From positions 6,230,001-6,294,000 of the forward strand of contig NZ_CP106793.1 of NCBI RefSeq assembly GCF_025642135.1: 64,000 nt of DNA. The letters run 5' to 3'. The stretch is from Streptomyces cynarae. GTDB lineage: Bacteria; Actinomycetota; Actinomycetes; Streptomycetales; Streptomycetaceae. The position numbers and the translations under genes are program-made. Under the pieces are notes generated by a model. That model was given only the letters and a program-made list of their open reading frames with translations, was not told the DNA's origin and did no database searches. Below, piece by piece: positions 42,299 through 52,757 of this stretch (the stretch's first letter is position 1; each line of letters starts with the position of its first letter).

Positions 42299-43230
42299 TG
42301 GCCGCCGTCACCGAGGCGCCCCCGCCCCTCGCGCCCACCGCCCCCCGGAAGCAGAAGCCCCCGCGCAGACGGGGCCGCCTCACGCCGTACTGGCTGCTGC
42401 TGCCCGGCATCCTGTGGCTGCTGGTCTTCTTCGCGCTGCCGATGATCTACCAGGCGTCCACGTCGGTGCAGACGGGCTCCCTGGAGCAGGGATACAAGGT
42501 CACCTGGCACTTCGCCACCTACTGGGACGCGCTGTCCGCGTACTGGCCGCAGTTCGTGCGGTCCGTCCTCTACGCGGCCGCCGCGACACTGCTGTGTCTG
42601 CTCCTCGGCTACCCGCTCGCGTACCTCATCGCCTTCCGCGCGGGCCGCTGGCGGAACCTGATCATGATCCTGGTGATCGCGCCGTTCTTCACCAGCTTCC
42701 TGATCCGTACGCTCGCCTGGAAGACGATCCTCGCGGACGGCGGACCGGTCGTCGGCGCCCTGAACACCCTGCACGTCCTGGACGTCACCAACTGGCTCGG
42801 CTGGACCTCCGGCGACCGCGTGCTCGCCACCCCGCTCGCGGTGGTGTGCGGACTGACGTACAACTTCCTGCCGTTCATGATCCTGCCGCTGTACACCTCG
42901 CTGGAGCGCATCGACCCGCGCCTGCACGAGGCGGCCGGCGACCTGTACGCCCGGCCCTTCACCACCTTCCGGAAGGTCACCTTCCCGCTGTCGATGCCGG
43001 GCGTGGTCTCCGGCACCCTGCTGACCTTCATCCCGGCGGCCGGCGACTACGTGAACGCCGATCTCCTCGGCTCCACGGACACCCGCATGGTCGGCAACGT
43101 CATCCAGACACAGTTCCTGACCGTCCTCGACTATCCGAAGGCCGCAGCCCTCTCCTTCATCCTGATGGCCGCGATCCTCGTCATGGTCACGGTCTACATC
43201 CGCAGGTCCGGCACGGAGGATCTGGTTTAA
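42298..43230 (+). CDS. potB: Spermidine/putrescine ABC transporter permease
   Basis: The 310-residue membrane protein has six helices and the EAA loop RLHEAAGDLYARPFTTFRKV followed by TFPLSMPGVVSGTLLTFIPA. The N-terminal ~30 residues are Pro/Arg-rich and cytoplasmic. PotB and PotC form the channel heterodimer. The ATG overlaps the potA stop. Confidence 0.92.
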   Translation: MAAVTEAPPPLAPTAPRKQKPPRRRGRLTPYWLLLPGILWLLVFFALPMIYQASTSVQTGSLEQGYKVTWHFATYWDALSAYWPQFVRSVLYAAAATLLCLLLGYPLAYLIAFRAGRWRNLIMILVIAPFFTSFLIRTLAWKTILADGGPVVGALNTLHVLDVTNWLGWTSGDRVLATPLAVVCGLTYNFLPFMILPLYTSLERIDPRLHEAAGDLYARPFTTFRKVTFPLSMPGVVSGTLLTFIPAAGDYVNADLLGSTDTRMVGNVIQTQFLTVLDYPKAAALSFILMAAILVMVTVYIRRSGTEDLV

Positions 43231-43232
43231 AG

Positions 43233-44033
43233 ATGACCTTCCTCAACTGGCTCAAGCGCCATCTCGTCGTCATCGCCGGGCTGCTGACGCTCGGATATCT
43301 CCTGCTTCCGAACGTCGTCGTCACGGTGTTCTCCTTCAACAAGCCGACGGGCCGCTTCAATTACGAGTGGCAGCAGTTCTCCATGGAGGCCTGGAAGGAT
43401 CCGTGCGGCGTCGCCGGAATGTGCGGCTCGCTGGCGGTCAGCCTCCAGATCGCCGTGTGGGCGACGCTCGGCGCCACGGTCCTCGGCACGATGATCGCCT
43501 TCGCGCTGGTCCGCTACCGCTTCCGCGCGCGCGGTGCCGTGAACTCGCTGATCTTCCTGCCGATGGCGATGCCCGAGGTCGTCATGGCGGCCTCGCTGCT
43601 CACCCTGTTCCTCAACATGGGTGCTCAGCTCGGCTTCTGGACCATCCTGATCGCGCACATCATGTTCTGCCTCAGCTTCGTCGTCACCGCGGTCAAGGCC
43701 CGCGTGATGTCGATGGACCCGAGGCTGGAACAGGCGGCGCAGGACCTGTACGCGGGCCCGGCACAGACGTTCCTGAGGGTCACGCTCCCCATCGCCGCCC
43801 CCGGAATCGCCGCGGGCGCGCTGCTGGCCTTCGCACTGTCCTTCGACGATTTCATCATCACCAATTTCAACGCGGGCTCCACCGTCACCTTCCCCATGTT
43901 CGTGTGGGGTTCGGCGCAGCGCGGCACGCCCGTCCAGATCAATGTCATCGGCACGACGATGTTCATCGTCGCCGTCCTGTTCGTGCTGGCGTCCATGACC
44001 GTCGGCAACCGCAGAAAGCGCCAGAAGGCGTAG
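43233..44033 (+). CDS. potC: Spermidine/putrescine ABC transporter permease
   Basis: The 266-residue permease has six helices and the EAA loop RLEQAAQDLYAGPAQTFLRV followed by TLPIAAPGIAAGALLAFALS and SFDDFIITNFNAG, the typical PotC ending. The ATG is 2 nt after the potB stop. It completes the potDABC importer. Confidence 0.92.
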   Translation: MTFLNWLKRHLVVIAGLLTLGYLLLPNVVVTVFSFNKPTGRFNYEWQQFSMEAWKDPCGVAGMCGSLAVSLQIAVWATLGATVLGTMIAFALVRYRFRARGAVNSLIFLPMAMPEVVMAASLLTLFLNMGAQLGFWTILIAHIMFCLSFVVTAVKARVMSMDPRLEQAAQDLYAGPAQTFLRVTLPIAAPGIAAGALLAFALSFDDFIITNFNAGSTVTFPMFVWGSAQRGTPVQINVIGTTMFIVAVLFVLASMTVGNRRKRQKA

Positions 44034-44070
44034 TCCACCGTTCCTTGGAATTCCGTAGGGAGTTGACATC

Positions 44071-45489
44071 ATGGCCCCGAGCGCCATGACCCGTTGGACG
44101 AGATCCCTCTCCGAAGCCCGGCCGGTCCCGTACTGGCTGGACGACCCCGCAAGGCCCGGCCCCGAGCCCGCGCTCACCGGCGCCGAGACCTGCGACCTGC
44201 TGGTCGTCGGCGGCGGCTACAGCGGACTGTGGACCGCGCTGACCGCCAAGGAGCGCGACCCCGGACGGGACGTGGTGCTGGTGGAGGGCCGTGAGGTGGG
44301 CTGGGCCGCCTCCGGCCGCAACGGAGGCTTCTGCGCCGCCTCCCTCACCCACGGCCCGGCCAACGGCCTTGCCCGCTGGCCGGACGAGATCCACAAGCTG
44401 CAGGAACTGGGCGCCCGCAACCTCGACGAGATCGAGAAGACGGTCGCCCGCCACTCGCTGGACTGCGACTTCGAGCGCACCGGCGAGATCGACGTGGCGA
44501 CCGAGACGTACCAGGCGTGGGAACTGAAGGACTGGCACGAGGAGATGGAACGCCGGGGCCTCGCCGACGGCGTCGAGTACCTGGACACGGACGCGGTACG
44601 GGAACAGGTCGACTCGCCGACCTTCCTGGCGGGCCTGTACGACCGCCGGGGCGTGGCCCTGGTGCACCCGGCGAAGCTCGCCTGGGGCCTCAAGCGGGCC
44701 TGCCTGCGGCTCGGCGTCCGCATCCACGAGCACACGCCCGCCCTCACCCTGAAGCCGTACGGCGCCGGCATGGCCGTCCGCACCCCGTACGGCGAGGTGC
44801 GCGCGCGGCGCGTCGCGCTCGGCACGAACGTCTTCCCGAACCTGGTGCGGCGCGTCCGCTCGTACACGATCCCGGTCTACGACTACGCGCTCATGACCGA
44901 GCCGCTCACCGCCGACCAGCTGGCCTCGGTCGGCTGGAAGAACCGCCAGGGCCTCGGGGACTCGGCGAACCAGTTCCACTACTTCCGGCTCTCGGCCGAC
45001 AACCGCATCCTGTGGGGCGGCTACGACGCGATCTACCCGTACGGCGGCCGGGTGCGCGCCGAGTACGACGACCGTCCGGAGACGTACGCCAAGCTCGCCG
45101 GGCACTTCTTCACCTGCTTCCCGCAGCTGGAGGGCGTCCGCTTCACCCACGCGTGGGGCGGGGCGATCGACACCTGCTCGCGCTTCTCGCCGTTCTTCGG
45201 CACGGCCCACCAGGGGCGGGTGGCGTACGCGGCCGGCTACACGGGCCTCGGCGTCGGCGCGACCCGCTTCGGCGCGGAGGTGATGCTCGACCTGCTGGCG
45301 GGGGAGCGCACCGAGCGGACCGAACTCCAGATGGTCCGCAGGAAGCCACTGCCGTTCCCGCCGGAGCCGTTCGCCTGGACGGGCATCGCGCTGACGAAGT
45401 GGTCGCTGGCGCGGGCGGACGCGCACGCGGGGCGGCGCAATCTGTGGCTGAGGACCATGGACAGACTGGGCCTGGGCTTCGACAGCTGA
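44071..45489 (+). CDS. FAD-dependent oxidoreductase (PuuB-like gamma-glutamylputrescine oxidase family)
   Basis: The 472-residue protein has an N-terminal FAD-binding motif CDLLVVGGGYSGLWTALTAK and the GR-NGGF segment (ASGRNGGFCAAS) typical of PuuB-like DAO enzymes. The C-terminal GYTGLGVGATRFGAEVMLDL is the second FAD contact. It is 37 nt after potC and preceded by GTAGGGAGTTGACATC. In context it probably oxidises a polyamine or its gamma-glutamyl derivative to the aldehyde used by the dehydrogenases. No puuA/glnA-like ligase is in the window. Confidence 0.9.
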   Translation: MAPSAMTRWTRSLSEARPVPYWLDDPARPGPEPALTGAETCDLLVVGGGYSGLWTALTAKERDPGRDVVLVEGREVGWAASGRNGGFCAASLTHGPANGLARWPDEIHKLQELGARNLDEIEKTVARHSLDCDFERTGEIDVATETYQAWELKDWHEEMERRGLADGVEYLDTDAVREQVDSPTFLAGLYDRRGVALVHPAKLAWGLKRACLRLGVRIHEHTPALTLKPYGAGMAVRTPYGEVRARRVALGTNVFPNLVRRVRSYTIPVYDYALMTEPLTADQLASVGWKNRQGLGDSANQFHYFRLSADNRILWGGYDAIYPYGGRVRAEYDDRPETYAKLAGHFFTCFPQLEGVRFTHAWGGAIDTCSRFSPFFGTAHQGRVAYAAGYTGLGVGATRFGAEVMLDLLAGERTERTELQMVRRKPLPFPPEPFAWTGIALTKWSLARADAHAGRRNLWLRTMDRLGLGFDS

Positions 45490-45506
45490 GGACCTGCCGC
45501 CGACCC

Positions 45507-46163
45507 CTACGGTCTGTCCTGTCGGGTGAGGAACACCGCGAGCCCGGTCAGCAGCACGGCGCACAGGCACCAACTGGCCATGACGTCCAGGGGCCAGTGA
45601 TAGCCGTGGCGGACCAGGCCGAAGGCCACACCGAGGTTGAGGGCGAGGCAGGCGAGGAGCACGCCGCGGCGGGCGTACGCAGTGCGCAGCCAGGGCCACA
45701 GGACGAGGGCCGCAGCACCGTAGGCGACGGCGGCGGTGGCCGTGTGGCCGGAGGGAAAGAAGCCGGTGGCCGGGCCCATCAGGGGTGGGCCCGGCCGGGC
45801 GACGAGGTCCTTGAGCGGGACGACGACCACCGGGACGACGGCCATCAGGACGGCCGCGGCGACGGACGGCAGCCACCACCGCCGCGTACCGGCGCGCCGG
45901 GCACGCCAGGCGGCGCAGGCGAGCACCGCGGCGAGGACCGGGACGGCGACGGAGACGTTCCCCAGGTCGGCGAGAACCCCGGAGACCCGGTCGGGCCGGA
46001 CCAGGTCCCCGCTCAGCCGCCGGTCCGCCCGCGCGAGCGGCCCCTGAGTGACGACCTGCCAGGTGAGGAGGAGGAAGAGGAGGACGGCGGTGGCCAGGAC
46101 ACAGGCCGGCCACCTGCGGTGGGGGGCGGGTTCTCGTGACGACGACACGTCTGACAGCTTCAC
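45507..46163 (-). CDS. PAP2-superfamily membrane phosphatase
   Basis: The protein has 218 residues and about five to six membrane helices. The PAP2 catalytic motifs are KDLVARPGP (form of KxxxxxxRP), PSGHT and GLVRHGYHWPLDVMASW (SRxxxxxHxxxD-like). Substrates of such enzymes are phosphatidate, undecaprenyl diphosphate or similar lipids. It is convergent with the PuuB-like gene (17 nt apart). Confidence 0.9.
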   Translation of the reverse strand: MKLSDVSSSREPAPHRRWPACVLATAVLLFLLLTWQVVTQGPLARADRRLSGDLVRPDRVSGVLADLGNVSVAVPVLAAVLACAAWRARRAGTRRWWLPSVAAAVLMAVVPVVVVPLKDLVARPGPPLMGPATGFFPSGHTATAAVAYGAAALVLWPWLRTAYARRGVLLACLALNLGVAFGLVRHGYHWPLDVMASWCLCAVLLTGLAVFLTRQDRP

Positions 46164-46252
46164 ACCGGCCGGCCGGGCCGCCGTGGTCGGGTCCCGCCCG
46201 GTGTCGGTGGCGGCGGTTAGTGTGGGGCAGCACTCGAGTGGGGGAGGCTGGA

Positions 46253-46681
46253 ATGGCCGATGCGCCGATCGACCTGATGCGCCTGGAAGGCGAGGGCAAC
46301 AGCGTCGTGCTCAGGATCACCGGTATGGAGCCGCGGAAGGATCCGGAAGCGGCCCCTGTACTGACCGGGGAGTTCCTGGTGGACACACCGTTCGTGCGGG
46401 GCAGTGTCGCCGCCTGGCTCCTGCCCGAGGACCTGCGGCAGTGGCAGCAGGCCCTGGACGCGCTGGACGCCGGCCGGGACATCGCCTGGCGTGAGGGCAC
46501 ACGGGGTCCCCGGCTGTTCGTCGAACGCGCCGAGGACGGCGAGCGGTGCCGCGTCACCGTCGAGGACGCCTCGACGTCGTTGACCACGGTGACCGTGACG
46601 GTCCCCTTGAAGGACGAGTGGTTCGACGACGCGTACCACCGCCTGGACCTGATCTGGGACGCCTGGCCGCTGAACGGGTGA
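46253..46681 (+). CDS. DUF5959-type protein
   Basis: The ATG at 46253 follows GGGGGAGGCTGGA and gives 142 residues: PIDLMRLEGEGNSVVLRITG, then SVAAWLLPEDLRQWQQALDA and LDAGRDIAWREGTRGPRLFV, ending DEWFDDAYHRLDLIWDAWPL. The pattern fits the actinomycete DUF5959 family, which is frequent next to immunity-like or regulatory genes. The function is unknown. A perfect terminator follows 14 nt later. Confidence 0.75.
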   Translation: MADAPIDLMRLEGEGNSVVLRITGMEPRKDPEAAPVLTGEFLVDTPFVRGSVAAWLLPEDLRQWQQALDALDAGRDIAWREGTRGPRLFVERAEDGERCRVTVEDASTSLTTVTVTVPLKDEWFDDAYHRLDLIWDAWPLNG

Positions 46682-46694
46682 GGCGGGACGCGGG

Positions 46695-46736
46695 ACGGCC
46701 GCCCCGGAACAGGGGGGGTGGTTCCGGGGCGGCCGT
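46695..46736 (+). terminator. Strong terminator after the DUF5959 gene
   Basis: ACGGCCGCCCCGGAAC and GTTCCGGGGCGGCCGT form a perfect 16-bp stem with a 10-nt loop. Confidence 0.9.
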
Positions 46737-46871
46737 AGTGACCGGGTTGCCGCCCGCCCCGGGGGGTTTGGGGCGTGCGGCCGTCCGATCATGAGGAGAT
46801 CCGGAGCCGAAGGCTCCTTGTGTGCGCGAGGGCACGACCAGGTCGAAGCTGGGGAGGCCCCGGCCCAGTGC

Positions 46872-46893
46872 CGCCCACAGTCCCCTGTGGGCG
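46872..46893. terminator. Hairpin downstream of gabT
   Basis: CGCCCACAG and CTGTGGGCG form a perfect 9-bp stem with a 4-nt loop about 110 nt beyond the gabT stop. The rest of 46737-47005 shows nothing else. Confidence 0.5.
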
Positions 46894-47005
46894 GGTGTAT
46901 CTCTCATCTGGGTAGAACCTACGGCAGGGAAAACCGCTCCGACAGTCGGAATCGCGTCCCGCCATGCACCTCGCACACCTTCTTCACACCCCCTGACCTT
47001 GGTGG

Positions 47006-48340
47006 TCAGATGCGTGCGAACGCCTGCTCGATGATGTCCAGTCCCTCGTTCAGCAGATCCTGACCGATCACCAGCGGCGGCAGGAAGCGCAGCACGTTGC
47101 CGTAGGTGCCACAGGTCAGGACCAGCAGGCCCTCCTGGTGGCAGGCCTTGGCGAGCGCCGAGGTCGCCTCCGGGTTCGGCTCCTTCGTCGTACGGTCCTT
47201 CACCAGCTCGATCGCGATCATCGCGCCGCGGCCGCGGACGTCGCCGATCACGTCGAACTTCTCGGCCATCGCCGTCAGGCGGGCCTTCATGGTGTCCTCG
47301 ATCTCCTTCGCCCGGGCGTTGAGGTCGAGCTCCTTCATCGTCTCGATCGCGCCGAGCGCGCCCGCGCAGGCGACCGGGTTGCCGCCGTAGGTGCCGCCCA
47401 GGCCGCCCGCGTGCGCGGCGTCCATGATCTCGGCGCGGCCGGTGACCGCGGCGAGCGGGAGGCCGCCCGCGATGCCCTTGGCCGTGGTGATCAGGTCCGG
47501 GACGATGCCCTCGTCCTCGCACGCGAACCACTGGCCGGTGCGGCAGAAGCCCGACTGGATCTCGTCGGCGACGAAGACGATGCCGTTGTCCGTGGCGAAC
47601 TTCCGCAGCGCGGGCAGGAAGCCCTTCGCCGGCTCGATGAAGCCGCCCTCGCCGAGCACCGGCTCGATGATGATCGCGGCCACGTTGTCCGCGCCGACCT
47701 GCTTGGTGATCTGGTCGATGGCCTGCGCGGCGGCCTCGGGGCCGCAGTTCTCCGGGCCGGTCGGCCAGCGGTAGGCGTACGCCATCGGCATCCGGTAGAC
47801 CTCGGGCGCGAACGGGCCGAAACCGTGCTTGTACGGCATGTTCTTCGCCGTGAGCGCCATCGTGAGGTTCGTGCGGCCGTGGTAGCCGTGGTCGAAGACG
47901 ACGACCGCCTGGCGCTTGGTGTACGCGCGGGCGATCTTGACCGCGTTCTCGACGGCCTCGGCGCCCGAGTTGAACAGCGCCGACTTCTTGGCGTGGTCAC
48001 CCGGCGTGAGCTCGGCCAGCGCCTCGGCGACGGCCACGTAGCCCTCGTACGGCGTGACCATGAAACAGGTGTGCGTGAAGTCCTGCAGCTGGGCGGAGGC
48101 CCGGCGTACGACGGCCTCGGCGGAGGCGCCCACGGACGTCACGGCGATGCCGGAGCCGAAGTCGATCAGCCGGTTGCCGTCGACGTCCTCGATGATCCCG
48201 CCGCCCGCGCGCGTGGTGAAGACCGGCAGCACGGAGCCCACGCCCTGCGCGACCGCGGCGGTGCGACGGGCCTGCAGCTCGAGCGACTTCGGGCCGGGGA
48301 TGGCGGTGACGACGCGACGCTCCTGCGGAAGTGCGGTCAT
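47006..48340 (-). CDS. gabT: 4-aminobutyrate (GABA) aminotransferase
   Basis: The 444-residue class III PLP enzyme starts MTALPQERRVVTAIPGPKSL. FGSGIAVTSVG, ALFNSGAEAVENAVKIARAY, FVADEIQSGFCRTG and the PLP lysine in TTAKGIAGGLPLAAVTG (~residue 286) are standard for GabT. It converts GABA and 2-oxoglutarate to succinate semialdehyde and glutamate. The succinate-semialdehyde-type dehydrogenase and a PucR regulator follow ~2.5-4.5 kb away on the other strand. Length and start match streptomycete orthologues. Confidence 0.93.
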   Translation of the reverse strand: MTALPQERRVVTAIPGPKSLELQARRTAAVAQGVGSVLPVFTTRAGGGIIEDVDGNRLIDFGSGIAVTSVGASAEAVVRRASAQLQDFTHTCFMVTPYEGYVAVAEALAELTPGDHAKKSALFNSGAEAVENAVKIARAYTKRQAVVVFDHGYHGRTNLTMALTAKNMPYKHGFGPFAPEVYRMPMAYAYRWPTGPENCGPEAAAQAIDQITKQVGADNVAAIIIEPVLGEGGFIEPAKGFLPALRKFATDNGIVFVADEIQSGFCRTGQWFACEDEGIVPDLITTAKGIAGGLPLAAVTGRAEIMDAAHAGGLGGTYGGNPVACAGALGAIETMKELDLNARAKEIEDTMKARLTAMAEKFDVIGDVRGRGAMIAIELVKDRTTKEPNPEATSALAKACHQEGLLVLTCGTYGNVLRFLPPLVIGQDLLNEGLDIIEQAFARI

Positions 48341-48594
48341 GAGGGCTCCCTGATGATCTTGCGTTCGGCATGTCGACGGTCGTGTCGACGTAGGTGTTTT
48401 TCGGACGCTTGCCTTCTTTTCTCGCAGGCTAAGACGGGCCGCAGAGGGTGGGCATGCTCCATGTGGGCGCCTTGCGCGCGCCCGCTTGTCCGCCGTGGAC
48501 ATAGCGGTGGACCCGACGGAAGGGGACGCGTCACCGGACACCCGGTCGCGTATGCGGTGAACTCCCCTTGCGCAGACGTTAGATTGACTCGCTG

Positions 48595-50747
48595 ATGGTG
48601 GACGGAGCGGCTGGTCAGGGGGCGAAGGCGATGGACAGCGACGGAACGCAGGACGCACGGAGCACACGGGCCGGTCCCGTGCCGCGTCCGGCGGGGCCGC
48701 CCCCGGTGCCGCCCCGCCCGGCGCACGCCCCGGGGCTGCCGCCGCGGCCGGACGGCTCGGCGTTCCTGGCCTGGCTGCGGGCGCCACGGCCGCCCGCGCT
48801 GCCCGGCGTGTGGCGCTTCGGGCACCGGCCACGGCCCGAGCAGGAACCGGAGCTGATCCCGACGCGGCAGCTGCTCAGCGGAGCGCTGATCGCCTTCCTG
48901 GTCGGCTGGCTGATCTGGTCGCTGCTGTGGAACGGCTACCTCGGCGGCTGGTGGGTGGTACCGCTGGACCTCTTCACCCCCGACTCCTGGCGGCACAGCA
49001 ACGACCGCGTCGGCAACGCCGTCCTCTGGTACGGCTACTACACGGTGATCGCCCTGGCCATCATGTTCACGGTCGGCAAGCTCGGCCGCTGGGGCGAGGT
49101 CTGGCGCCGCTTCGGACCGCCCGCCTGGCGCCCCGCCGCCCCCGCGGCCGAGAAGCCCCCGGCGCCCGAGGACGACCCCGCCCGTTTCAACCAGCTCCGC
49201 GCCGCCGGGGCGCACGAGGCCGCCGACCGGCTCGCCGCCGAAGCGCACTCCGGGCTGATGCGCGACGTCGACCACGCCCGCATCACCCGCGCCTGGCAGG
49301 GCGTGCTCAGCGGGCGGCACGACCTGGCCACGTTCACAGGGGCGGTACTCAAGGACGGCGCCGCCGCCTGCCCGCACCCCTCCGGGGAGCGGGATCTGCC
49401 CGCCCGGCTCGCCCGCCACGACCTGTTCACCGGCCAGGTCCGGCTCGGCACCGCCGTGGACGACCCCCGCAACCCCTACGCCTACCGCGGCAGCGGACTC
49501 GCCCTCGGCCCCGACCTGCTCGCCACCTCCCTGGTCGCCGTGGGGCCCGCCGGGTCCGGCAAGACCAGCTCGCTGGTGTGGCCGCTCGCCGAGTCGCTGT
49601 GCCTGCAGGCGCTCACCGGGCGGGCCGCCGTCGTCGTGGTCGGTGCGGCGGCGCCGGGCTCGGACCGGCGGACGCCTACGACGTCGTCGTACGCGTCGGA
49701 CACCCCGAATCCGTGTACGACCTGGACCTGTACGGCGGGACCACCGACCCGGACGAGGCGGCGTCCGTGCTCGCCGAGGCGCTCGTCGGCGACCTCGCCG
49801 ACCCGCACCCCGGCGGGGACAGCCGCCGCTCCACCACCGTCCTCGCCCAGCTCCTCGGGCCCTACCGGGCCGTCCACGGCCGCTTCCCGTCCGTACCGGA
49901 GCTGCGCCAGCTCCTCGACGGCGCACCCGGGCCCCTCGCCGCCCTGCGCAAGGCCCTTCAGGACACCGGGCAGGACGCCCTGCTGCGCGAACTGGACGCG
50001 CGGGAGCGCCAGTCCCGGCACCCCGGTGACGTCGGCGGCGTCCTCGCCGACCGGGTCGCGCTGCTCGACCGGCCCGCCTTCGCACAGTTCTTCGACACCT
50101 CCGGGCAGACCCGGCCGTTCTCCCTGCGCGCCCTCGACCACCCGGTGCGGGTCCGCATCGACCTGCCCGAGCGCGGTCACGCCGACGCCTCGCGGATCCT
50201 CGCGCGACTGGTGCTCGCCCAGTTCACGGCCAGTGTCGCCACCCGTGAGGACCGGTCGCTGTTCGCCTGCCTGCTCCTCGACGACGCGAGCGGGATCGTC
50301 ACGCCCGAGGCCGTCCGCGGGATCCAGCGGCTCAGGTCCGCGAACGCCGGTGTCGTCCTCACCCTGCGCACCCTGGACGACGTGCCCCGACCGCTGCGCG
50401 GGCCCCTGCTCGGCGCCACCGGGTGCCGGATGGCGCTGTCCGGCCTCACCCCATGGGACGGCCAGGACTTCGCCGAGGTGTGGGGCAAGGAGTGGACCGA
50501 GACCCGGGACGTCACCGATCGGCAGATCATCGCCGAGACCCCGGCGGGCAAGGCCCTGCACATGCTGCGCCGGGTGATCACCGGCCACGCGCCGACCGCG
50601 CGGGCGGTGACCGTCCGCCAGGTCGAGCGCGAGCGGTGGTCCGCGTCCGAACTGGCGCACGCCGTGCCGCCGGGGCACGCGGTGCTCTCCCTGACGAACG
50701 TGAAGGGCGAGCACGCCCCGCCGCTGCTGGTGGATCTACGGAACTGA
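48595..50747 (+). pseudogene. Membrane-anchored ATP-binding protein, one frameshift
   Basis: The first frame (ATG 48595, or ATG 48631 after GGGGGCGAAGGCG) has a Pro-rich start, two membrane helices (~92-115 and ~140-162) and Walker A VGPAGSGKTSSLVW near residue 318. At VVVVGAA the frame is lost; one base more at about 49648-49660 gives GAGLGPADAYDVVVRVG and reads to 50747. The second part has LFACLLLDDASGIVTPEAVR (Walker-B-like). The layout resembles FtsK/TraSA/VirD4-like actinomycete ATPases with an unknown role. It is a conserved neighbour of pucR in Streptomyces. The lesion may be a consensus error. Confidence 0.75.
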
Positions 50748-50820
50748 GGGGGCTCAGGGCACGCGCCGACCGTACGGTGAGGCAGAATCGGCATAGGTCG
50801 TTCATACGCGGCGGCCAAAG

Positions 50821-50867
50821 GATCACAACGATCACACAATGATCGCACCGATCGCAGAGATCACACA
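50821..50867 (+). repeat. Five GATCRCA iterations upstream of pucR
   Basis: GATC(A/G)CA occurs at 50821, 50830, 50841, 50850 and 50859 (spacing 9, 11, 9 and 9 nt), ending 16 nt before the pucR ATG. It is a candidate operator or phase-variable leader. Confidence 0.75.
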
Positions 50868-50882
50868 GGACCCGAAGGCCCC

Positions 50883-52562
50883 ATGCCCCTCACCCTCGCC
50901 TCGCTCGTCCACCACTCCGCGCTCAAGCTGACCGTGCGCGCGGGCGAGGACCGCCTGGACGTCCCCGTCCGCTGGGCACACGTCAGCGAACTCGCCGACC
51001 CCGTGCCCTACATGGAGGGCGGCGAACTGCTCCTGATCACCGCGCTGAAGCTGGACGCGGAGGACCCGGAGGCCATGCGCCGCTATGTGAAGCGGCTGGT
51101 GGGCGCAGGCGTGGTCGGCCTCGGCTTCGCCGTCGGCGTCAACTACGACGAGGTCCCCAAGGCCCTCGTGGACGCGGCCCGCGAGGAGGGGCTCCCGCTG
51201 CTCGAGGTGCCGCGCCGCACCCCGTTCCTCGCCATCAGCAAGGCCGTCTCCGCCGCGCTCGCCGCCGACCAGTACCGGGCCGTGACCGCAGGGTTCGCCG
51301 CGCAGCGCGAGCTGACCAGACAGGCCCTCATCGACGGCCCGGAGGGGCTCCTCGCCGCGCTCGCCGCCCAGGTCGACGGCTGGGCCGCGCTGTACGACGC
51401 CTCCGGCGCCGTCGTCGCCGCCGCGCCCGAGTGGGCGGGACGGCGCGCGGCACGGCTCACCCCCGACGTGGAGCGCCTGCGGGAGCGGTCCGCGCCGGCC
51501 ACGTCCGTGGTCGGCGGGTCGAACGGAGAGGCGAACGGAGAGGACCGGGTCGAACTGCACTCCTCGGCACCGGACGGCGCCCGCGCGCCGCGCTCGCCGT
51601 GGGCACGGCCGCCCCGCTGGGCACCGCCGAGCGGTACGCCGTGCACTCCGCCATCGCCCTGCTCACCCTCACCACCGAACGCTCCGGGTCCCTGCACGCC
51701 GCCGAGCAGCGGATCGGCGGGGCCGTGCTGCGCATGCTGCTGGCCGGGCAGCCGGACCACGCCCGTGCCGTGGCCGGGGACCTGTACGGCGACCTGCTGG
51801 ACGCGCCCTTCCGGGTGATCGTCGCCGAGTCGGCGTCCGCGTCGGCCGCCCGGGCGCACGCGGACGGGCACGCGCGCGTGGTGACCGCGCAGCCGACCGC
51901 CGCCGCGCTCGCGGCGGCCGACACGGACGGCGACCCTCTGGAAGGGCTCGCGGAGACCGTGGAGTCCGCCGCCGCCCGCACCGGCGAGGCCGTGCTCGTC
52001 GTGCCCGAGGGGAGGCCCGGCTCGTGATCCTCGCCGCCGACGGGGCGCCGCCGTCGCCGCCTGCCAGCAGTACGCGCCGGCGGTCCAGGCGGCCCGGGCC
52101 GCCGCCCGCGAGCAGTCGGCCACCGACGAGGACGAACTGGTGGTCGGGATGTCGGCGCCCGCGGGGCCGATAGCCGCGGCTGCCGCCTACAAACAGGCCG
52201 AACAGGCGCTCTCGGTGGCCCGGCGGCGCGGCCGGGCGCTGGTCGAGCACGAGGAACTGGCGACCGGATCGGTGCTGCCGCTGCTCCAGGACGACGCCGT
52301 CCGCGCCTTCGCCGACGGACTGCTGCGCGCCCTGCGCGAACACGACGCGACGGGCCGCGGCGACCTGGTCGCCTCGCTGCGGGCCTGGCTGTCCCGCCAC
52401 GGCCAGTGGGACGCGGCGGCGGCCGACCTCGGCGTCCACCGCCACACGCTGCGTTACCGGATGCGCCGGGTCGAGGAGATCCTGGGCCGCTCCCTGGACG
52501 ACCCGGACGTCCGGATGGAACTGTGGCTCGCGCTCAAGGCCACGGCAGCGGCGGGGGAGTGA
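50883..52562 (+). pseudogene. PucR-family transcriptional regulator, three frameshifts
   Basis: The PucR N-terminal domain (LTLASLVHHSALKLTVRAGE, VPVRWAHVSELADPVPYMEG) is read from 50883. One base more near 51560 continues through GTAERYAVHSAIALLTLTTE, and one more in each of the GGGG runs 52009-52012 and 52042-52045 reaches the C-terminal GGDEF-like/HTH_30 part (HGQWDAAAADLGVHRHTLRY, RMRRVEEILGRSLDDPDVRM). With three inserted bases a normal ~560-residue PucR results. PucR proteins control purine or GABA/polyamine catabolism; between gabT and a succinate-semialdehyde-type dehydrogenase this one probably responds to GABA or polyamine derivatives. Confidence 0.85.
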
Positions 52563-52757
52563 CGCCACCACCGGACGGCGGTCACCGCCGTACGGCACCG
52601 CCGGACGGCCCTGCGCGCAGCCCCGCTGTACATCGCGTAGAAGCCCGTCCGGGCAGTGCTACTCCCCGGACAAACGACCCCCGGACATCCCGGCCCTACC
52701 GTGGACCACGCAACCCCCAAGCACCAGCCAACCTCGGAAGGGCCGGGACTGAACGCT

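Noticed and set aside
50821..50867. CRISPR array
   Set aside because: Units are 7 nt with 2-4 nt gaps; there are no spacers and no cas genes.
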